This document shows positions 4,941-8,919 of a DNA stretch of 8,919 nt, piece after piece. A program made the translations under genes and the position numbers. This stretch comes from JACORV01 sp041484135. GTDB taxonomy: Bacteria; Gemmatimonadota; Gemmatimonadetes; Gemmatimonadales; JACORV01. The stretch's first letter is position 1; each line of letters opens with the position of its first letter. The notes under the pieces were generated by a model. That model saw only the letters and a program-made list of their open reading frames with translations, had not been told where the DNA came from and did no database searches. The stretch is taken from assembly GCA_041484135.1 (NCBI GenBank), contig JBGPHD010000130.1, positions 1-8,919 of the forward strand. The letters run 5' to 3'.

Positions 4941-5650
4941 GCGCCCGCGCCTTCCTCCGCGGGCGTGGCACCGCGGAGGTCCACCATCTTCTGGTCCCCG
5001 AGATAGCCGGTCGAGGGCGCGTCCGCCAGATCGGTGAGCTTCCGCAGGTCCGCGCTGATCCGGTTGGCCATCTCCAGGATCGTGTCCACCCCGGCCCGGT
5101 CCTCCGCCGAGAGCGTCGGCGCCGCCATCTTGAGCAACCCCGCCTGGCCCACGATCGCCGCGAGCGCGTTGTTCACCTCGTGCCGGATCGTGACCGCGAC
5201 CTCGCCGATCGCGGCGAGGCGCTCCGCCTTGATCAGCCGGTGGTAGTAGTCATGGAGCTGCTGCGAGAGCCAGCCCACGGCGATCGCCAGCGCACCGTAG
5301 GAGATGTAGATCGGCAGCAGGACGTTCGGGTTCACGGGCATCAGGTTGAGCTGGAGCACCAGCTGGACCACGAGATAGAGCACCGTTCCCGCGACGAGGC
5401 CGATCAGCGAACCGAGCATCCCGTAGTGCAGCGACAGGATGAACGCCGGCGCCAGCGTCGTCAGCCAGGACAGTTCCTTGTAGGTCCAGGTCCCCTCCGG
5501 TACCGCCTCGAGCACGACGATGGGGATGAGGTACGCCGCCGCGCAGTAGACGGCCCATCGTTTCGGCAGCGGCGGCCGGTGCGCCATCGGCTGGAAGCCG
5601 ATCGTGGCGATGGTTCGCGCCCACCACGGTACCCTGCGTTCGGTGTCCAT
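4937..5650 (-). CDS. membrane protein with histidine-kinase phosphoacceptor (HisKA-like) domain but no ATPase domain
   Basis: 237 residues. After a short basic N-terminus (1-31) come about four membrane segments (near 33-50, 64-75, 77-100 and 109-128), then a dimerisation helix with the H-box ERLAAIGEVAVTIRHEVNNA (143-162). His157 followed by E and NN is the phosphoacceptor signature. The second helix ends near 210, and only about 25 residues follow (YLGDQKMVDL and an acidic tail). The N, G1, F and G2 boxes of the catalytic ATP-binding domain are absent, and the stop is TAA at 4937, so the protein ends naturally here. It could be phosphorylated by another kinase, be a decoy partner, or have lost the domain. 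Start ATG 5650 lies 2 nt after the aldehyde dehydrogenase stop; the frame is open further upstream but only as a shadow of that gene. The 3' end overlaps the convergent dehydratase stop. Confidence 0.75.
   Translation of the reverse strand: MDTERRVPWWARTIATIGFQPMAHRPPLPKRWAVYCAAAYLIPIVVLEAVPEGTWTYKELSWLTTLAPAFILSLHYGMLGSLIGLVAGTVLYLVVQLVLQLNLMPVNPNVLLPIYISYGALAIAVGWLSQQLHDYYHRLIKAERLAAIGEVAVTIRHEVNNALAAIVGQAGLLKMAAPTLSAEDRAGVDTILEMANRISADLRKLTDLADAPSTGYLGDQKMVDLRGATPAEEGAGA
4942..4965 (+). terminator. candidate terminator hairpin after the phosphate operon
   Basis: CGCCCGCG (4942-4949) and CGCGGGCG (4958-4965) form a perfect 8-bp GC stem with an 8-nt loop, starting 1 nt after the dehydratase TAG. 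There is no U-tract, so termination may be weak or assisted. The hairpin lies within the last codons of the convergent minus-strand gene, where it encodes part of the Ala/Gly/Glu tail. Confidence 0.4.
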
Positions 5651-5652
5651 CG

Positions 5653-7065
5653 TCACTCGCTGTGGAGGGTGAGGAGCCGGAGCTCCGTCATCTCGTCGAT
5701 CGCATAACGGACGCCCTCGCGGCCGAGGCCGCTCGCCTTGGCGCCCCCGTACGGCATCCGGTCCAAGCGCCAGGACGGGATCTCGTTGCCCATCACCCCG
5801 CCCACGTCGAGCCGGTCCCAGGCCCGCATCAGCTTGCCCACGTCGCGCGTGAAGACGCCCGCCTGGAGCCCGAACGGCGAGGCGTTGACGCGCGCCAACG
5901 CCTCGTCGAAGGACGGGTAGGCGGTCACGGTCGTGACCGGCGCGAAGACCTCGTCGCAATTCACCTGCTGCTCCGGCCGGGTGCCCGTCAGCACGGTGGG
6001 CTGGAGCAAGGTGCCGCGCCGGGTGCCGCCGGTCATCACCCGCGCCCCCTCGGACGCCGCGGCGGCGATCCACGCCTCGGCGCGCTTCGCCGCCTCTTCG
6101 GTGATCAGCGGGCCGACGAAGGTGGCCGGGTCCATGGGGTCGCCGGCCTTGAGCGCCGCGACCTTCGCCACGAAGGCGTCGAGGAAGGCCTCGTACACAT
6201 CGGCGTGGACGAGGATGCGCTGCACCGAGATGCACGACTGGCCGGCGTAGGCGTACCCCCCCGCCGCGCAACGCTCGACGGCGCGCGCGAGGTCCGCATC
6301 GGGCTCGACGATCACGCCCGCATTGCCGCCCAGCTCCAGCGCCACCCGCTTGGTCCCCGCCGCGCCGCGGATGGCCCACCCGGCGCGCGCGCTCCCGGTG
6401 AAGCTGATCATCCGGACTCGCTCGTCGCGCACCAGCCGCTCGGCGACCGCGAGGTCGCAAGGGACGATGCTGATCCCGCCCGCGGGATAGCCCGAGGCCG
6501 CGACCAGCTCGCCGAGCATCAGCGTGGTGAGCGGGTCCTGGGGCGGCGGCTTGAGCGTCAGCGCAGCGCCGCACGCCATCGACGGCGCGATCTTGTGAGC
6601 CGCGAGGAGCACCGGGAAGTTGAACGGTGTGATGGCGGCGATGGGCGAGAGGGGGACGCGCCGCGTGAGGCCGATGCGGCCGGTCCCCGCCGGAATGACG
6701 TCGAGCGGCATCATCTCGCCGGTGATGCGGGTGGCCTCTTCGGCGCCGTCACGGAAGACGAACACGGCGCGCTCCAGCTCGAGCCGGGCCTGCGTGATGG
6801 GCTTGCCGGCCTCGCGCGCCAGCAGCTCCGCGAACACGGTGAGGCGGGTCTCGAGTCCGTCGGCGATGCGGCGCAGGCACGCGGCCCGCTCGAAGGCCGG
6901 CATCCGGCGGCACGCCTCGGCGGCGGCGGCGTTGGCGGCGATCGCGGCGTCCATGTCCGCGGCGGACGCCAGCGGGTGGATCCCGACCTCGGCGCCGTCC
7001 CAGGGCGCGCGGATCGTCGCGGTCGCGCTCGCCGAGCGGCGCTCGTTCGCGATGACGAGATCCAT
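5653..7065 (-). CDS. NAD(P)-dependent aldehyde dehydrogenase
   Basis: 470 residues, full-length ALDH superfamily member oxidising an aldehyde to a carboxylate. The catalytic set is intact: Asn149 in ITPFNFP, Lys172 in LKPPPQ for cofactor binding, Glu244 in VALELGGN, the nucleophile Cys278 in AYAGQSCIS, Glu372 in CDEVFAPV and the SPFGLQAG motif near 396-403. FTGSARAG (222-229) is the Rossmann turn motif. Overall it looks closest to the lactaldehyde/phosphonoacetaldehyde/glyceraldehyde-3-phosphate type branch, but the substrate cannot be told from the sequence. Start ATG 7065 (MDLVIANERRSA) lies 5 nt after the aminotransferase stop; the downstream gene begins 2 nt after its own stop. The tight operon suggests that an aldehyde formed after transamination or a related step is oxidised here. 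Confidence 0.93.
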   Translation of the reverse strand: MDLVIANERRSASATATIRAPWDGAEVGIHPLASAADMDAAIAANAAAAEACRRMPAFERAACLRRIADGLETRLTVFAELLAREAGKPITQARLELERAVFVFRDGAEEATRITGEMMPLDVIPAGTGRIGLTRRVPLSPIAAITPFNFPVLLAAHKIAPSMACGAALTLKPPPQDPLTTLMLGELVAASGYPAGGISIVPCDLAVAERLVRDERVRMISFTGSARAGWAIRGAAGTKRVALELGGNAGVIVEPDADLARAVERCAAGGYAYAGQSCISVQRILVHADVYEAFLDAFVAKVAALKAGDPMDPATFVGPLITEEAAKRAEAWIAAAASEGARVMTGGTRRGTLLQPTVLTGTRPEQQVNCDEVFAPVTTVTAYPSFDEALARVNASPFGLQAGVFTRDVGKLMRAWDRLDVGGVMGNEIPSWRLDRMPYGGAKASGLGREGVRYAIDEMTELRLLTLHSE

Positions 7066-7070
7066 GATCG

Positions 7071-8192
7071 TCAGTCCCCCGCCGCCCGGAACGCCGCCGC
7101 CACGCGCTCGAGCGCGACCTCGAGGTCCGAGGTGGCCGGGCCGAAGCCGAGGCGGACGAAGTGGTCCATCCCGAACTGGTCGCCCGGCACGATGAGCACG
7201 TCGTGGTCCTTCCGCAGCGTCTCGGCCAGCACCGACGAATTCACCGGCGTCCGGTAGCGGGCGTACACGATGGCGCCCGCATCGGGCGCGCGATACGCGA
7301 ACTCACCGTCCATGCTCTTGAGCCAGGCCTCCATCACCTGCCAGTTGCGGCGGATGATGGCCTGCGTCCGCTCGAAGATCCTGGGCCTCACGTCCCCGCC
7401 GAGCGCGAGCGTCGCGAGGGCGTCGCTCATCACGGTGGGGCCGATCGTCGTGTAGTCCTTGCGCGACCACAGCTCTTCGATGTGCGCGGGCGGCGCAACG
7501 CACCAGCCGATGCGCAGGCCCGGCAGCCCGTACGCCTTGGAGAGTCCGTTGGTGATGATGACGCGTGGGCTCAGGCCCCAGAGCGACCGGGTCAGCCCGC
7601 CGCTCCGCTCGGCGCCCTGGTAGACCTCGTCGGAGAGGATCCAGGCGCCGGCCGCTTCGGCGCGCGCGACGATGCGGGCCACCACGTCCGGGTGCAGCAC
7701 CGCGCCGGTCGGGTTGTTCGGATTGGTGATGACGACGAGCTTCGTCCCCGGCGCGATGGCCGCGTCGAGCTCGGCCGGGTCCGGCTGCCAGCCGTTGTCC
7801 TCGCGCAGGTGGAAGGGCCGGACGTCGGCGCCGAAGGTGCGCGCGAGCCCCCAGGTCTGCTGGTAGTTGGGGAGCATGATCGCCACGCGGTCCCCGGGCT
7901 CGATGAGGCGCCAGCAGTTGATGTAGTTGGACTCCGCGCTGCCGCTGGTGACGAGGATGTGATCGAGGCCCGCGCCGGGATAGTGCGCGGCGATCGCCGC
8001 CCGGAGCGGCTCGGTGCCGTTGGACTGGGGGTAGCCGAGGGTGAGGGCGAGGACCGGGTCGGCGGCGGCGCCGGCCAGGCCGAGCAGCTCGCGCGCCGTG
8101 AGCGGGTGCACGCCGCTCTCCGAGAGGTTGAACCGCACCCGGTTCTCCCAGGTGCTCTGCCAGCGCTCCATCACGAACGGCTCGAACGACAT
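7071..8192 (-). CDS. class I/II PLP-dependent aminotransferase
   Basis: 373 residues, fold-type I enzyme transferring an amino group from an amino acid to a 2-oxo acid through PLP. Seen directly: SGSAESNY (83-90) for phosphate binding, NPNNPTGAV (157-165), LSDEVYQG (186-193) with Asp188 for the pyridine nitrogen, SKAYGLPGLRIGW (218-230) with the Schiff-base Lys219 and Arg227, and Arg347 in FVRLGFG for the substrate carboxylate. The N-terminus, with ERWQSTWENRVRFNLSESGV (9-28), resembles from memory the branch that also contains capreomycidine-synthase-like proteins, so a lyase or cyclase activity is possible. Start ATG 8192 follows GGAGGGG directly upstream; an alternative TTG at 8243 has no Shine-Dalgarno. 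It is the first gene of the operon with the dehydrogenase. Confidence 0.92.
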   Translation of the reverse strand: MSFEPFVMERWQSTWENRVRFNLSESGVHPLTARELLGLAGAAADPVLALTLGYPQSNGTEPLRAAIAAHYPGAGLDHILVTSGSAESNYINCWRLIEPGDRVAIMLPNYQQTWGLARTFGADVRPFHLREDNGWQPDPAELDAAIAPGTKLVVITNPNNPTGAVLHPDVVARIVARAEAAGAWILSDEVYQGAERSGGLTRSLWGLSPRVIITNGLSKAYGLPGLRIGWCVAPPAHIEELWSRKDYTTIGPTVMSDALATLALGGDVRPRIFERTQAIIRRNWQVMEAWLKSMDGEFAYRAPDAGAIVYARYRTPVNSSVLAETLRKDHDVLIVPGDQFGMDHFVRLGFGPATSDLEVALERVAAAFRAAGD

Positions 8193-8216
8193 CGCCCCTC
8201 CGGTTGGAGGGGCGAT
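8191..8216 (-). promoter_or_regulatory. perfect 11-bp dyad covering the Shine-Dalgarno and start codon of the aminotransferase
   Basis: ATCGCCCCTCC (8191-8201) and GGAGGGGCGAT (8206-8216) are exact inverse complements around a 4-nt loop. Read on the minus strand, the 3' arm holds GGAGGGG, the spacer and the AU of the AUG, while the 5' arm carries the pairing CCCCUCC. A transcript containing both arms would have its ribosome binding site sequestered. The dyad also begins inside the -10 hexamer of the promoter just upstream, so it could instead be an operator in DNA. There is no U-tract, which speaks against a simple terminator of the upstream gene. Confidence 0.6.
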
Positions 8217-8243
8217 TGTAGCCCTGCCCGAAGCCACTAGCAA
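8215..8243 (-). promoter_or_regulatory. sigma70-type promoter of the aminotransferase operon
   Basis: On the minus strand TTGCTA (8243-8238, 4 of 6 to consensus), a 17-nt spacer and TACAAT (8220-8215, 5 of 6) stand 23 nt ahead of the ATG. Transcription would begin near 8205-8208, giving a leader of only about 13-16 nt that carries GGAGGGG. That start point falls in the middle of the dyad and removes most of its 5' arm. Confidence 0.55.
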
Positions 8244-8250
8244 GCTGGCG

Positions 8251-8919
8251 CTAGGTAGCCGAGCGGATGCGGATGGACCCGTTGGTCGTGTCCAACTCCA
8301 GGATGCGCCCGCCCTGCCCGATGCGGCCGCGCAGCCGGCGCGGGGTCATCCGGCCGTCCACCGTGATGGGGAAGTCGGTGCTGATGGTCCCGTTCACGGT
8401 GCTCGCCGACACCTCCGCGGAGAGGTCGTGGGGCAGCGTGACCGTGATGCTGCCGTTCGTCGTGTGCATGCGCAGTGGCCGGGTGCCGGCGCCGGTCGCC
8501 ACGACGACGATGCTGCCGTTCACGGTGTTGGCCTCGACGTCGCCGCCGCTCGTCTCGATGCGAATGCCGTCGTTGACGGTGCTGACGTCCACAGCGGCCG
8601 TGAGGCCCACCGCCTCGACGCCCCCGTTCACGGTGTGGCCCGAGAAGACCACGCCGCGCGGCACGCGCACCGTGAAGTTCACCTCGGTGTCGTTGCGGTC
8701 ATCCCTGTTGCCGGAGCTGCCGCGCCCGTTGCAGCCGTCGGCGCGGCTACGGCTGGGGTAGATGACACAGATCGTCACGTCGCCGTCGTGTTCCTCCGCC
8801 TCGATGCGGACGTCGGCGGCGTCGCCGCGGCGGCCCTCACGCTTGATGGCGGTCACTTCCACCTGGTCGCCGCTCGCCGGCTCCGCCGAGACCGAGCCGT
8901 TGATGTTGTGGATCTCGAC
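8251..8919 (-). CDS. DUF4097-type beta-repeat protein, 5' end cut by window edge
   Basis: 222 residues are visible, and the frame is open to the right edge, so the start (and any signal or lipoprotein peptide) is outside. The visible part is a series of short repeats, each ending a beta turn with an NG pair: NINGSVSAE, HTVNGGVEAVG, STVNDGIRIET, NTVNGSIVVVA, TTNGSITVTL, STVNGTISTD and TTNGSIRIRS. This is the pattern of the DUF4097 putative adhesin family, a beta-helix-like or beta-roll surface protein common in Acidobacteriota and Gemmatimonadota. A hydrophilic Asp/Arg/Gly stretch and two cysteines lie in the first third (VTICVIYPS and DGCNGRG). It ends with TAG at 8251, 58 nt before the aminotransferase ATG, and is transcribed in the same direction. 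The function is unknown; export is inferred from the family. Confidence 0.8.
   Translation of the reverse strand, partial: VEIHNINGSVSAEPASGDQVEVTAIKREGRRGDAADVRIEAEEHDGDVTICVIYPSRSRADGCNGRGSSGNRDDRNDTEVNFTVRVPRGVVFSGHTVNGGVEAVGLTAAVDVSTVNDGIRIETSGGDVEANTVNGSIVVVATGAGTRPLRMHTTNGSITVTLPHDLSAEVSASTVNGTISTDFPITVDGRMTPRRLRGRIGQGGRILELDTTNGSIRIRSAT

Noticed and set aside
4937..6574. Apparent fusion of the kinase-like protein with a long N-terminal extension
   Set aside because: The extension is an out-of-frame reading of the intact aldehyde dehydrogenase gene; ATG 5650, 2 nt after its stop, is the natural start.
8191..8216. Rho-independent terminator of the DUF4097 gene
   Set aside because: No U-tract follows the stem on the minus strand, and the stem overlaps a good promoter, Shine-Dalgarno and start codon.
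8237..8254. Small inverted repeat CTAGC/GCTAG at the DUF4097 stop codon
   Set aside because: Only 5 bp with an 8-nt loop; too short to separate from chance, and it overlaps the -35 hexamer.
1..8919. tRNA, rRNA, transposase or integrase genes
   Set aside because: No cloverleaf, rRNA core or recombinase motif was recognised on either strand.

Overview
This is a very GC-rich bacterial chromosome segment of ten genes with almost no spare sequence. The base composition, the mix of genes and the short GCGTCTGC-type repeats suggest an uncultivated soil or sediment lineage. Methylomirabilota/Rokubacteria-like is my first guess and Gemmatimonadota or Acidobacteriota are alternatives, but nothing in the window proves the taxon. 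There is no rRNA, tRNA, CRISPR array, transposase or phage gene.

Left part (1-2838, minus strand): a probable DNA-damage cassette, read right to left. It has a 47-residue zinc ribbon, a radical SAM protein of the spore-photolyase-like group (ATGA overlap), then imuA (RecA-like) and imuB (inactive Y-family polymerase relative, running off the left edge). imuA and imuB overlap by 134 nt. Both carry a related palindromic DNA repeat inside the coding sequence without loss of frame, and imuB also contains an in-frame 30-nt tandem duplication of a GCGTCTGC repeat that recurs, inverted, between the radical SAM gene and imuA. This is the most unusual part of the window.

Middle (2839-4940, plus strand): a divergent intergenic region with hairpins and a candidate promoter, then a compact phosphate-uptake operon. 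A DUF47/PhoU-like regulator is followed 3 nt later by a PiT-family phosphate permease, and then by a pterin-4a-carbinolamine dehydratase. An 8-bp GC hairpin lies directly after the last stop codon.

Right part (4937-8192, minus strand): an operon of a class I/II aminotransferase, an aldehyde dehydrogenase and a membrane protein with a histidine-kinase phosphoacceptor domain but no ATPase domain, spaced 5 and 2 nt apart. The enzymes look like an amine or amino-acid catabolic pair whose substrate cannot be read from sequence. A good sigma70-type promoter and a perfect 11-bp dyad lie just upstream. The dyad covers both the Shine-Dalgarno sequence and the start codon of the aminotransferase. At the right edge is the 3' part of a DUF4097-type beta-repeat protein.
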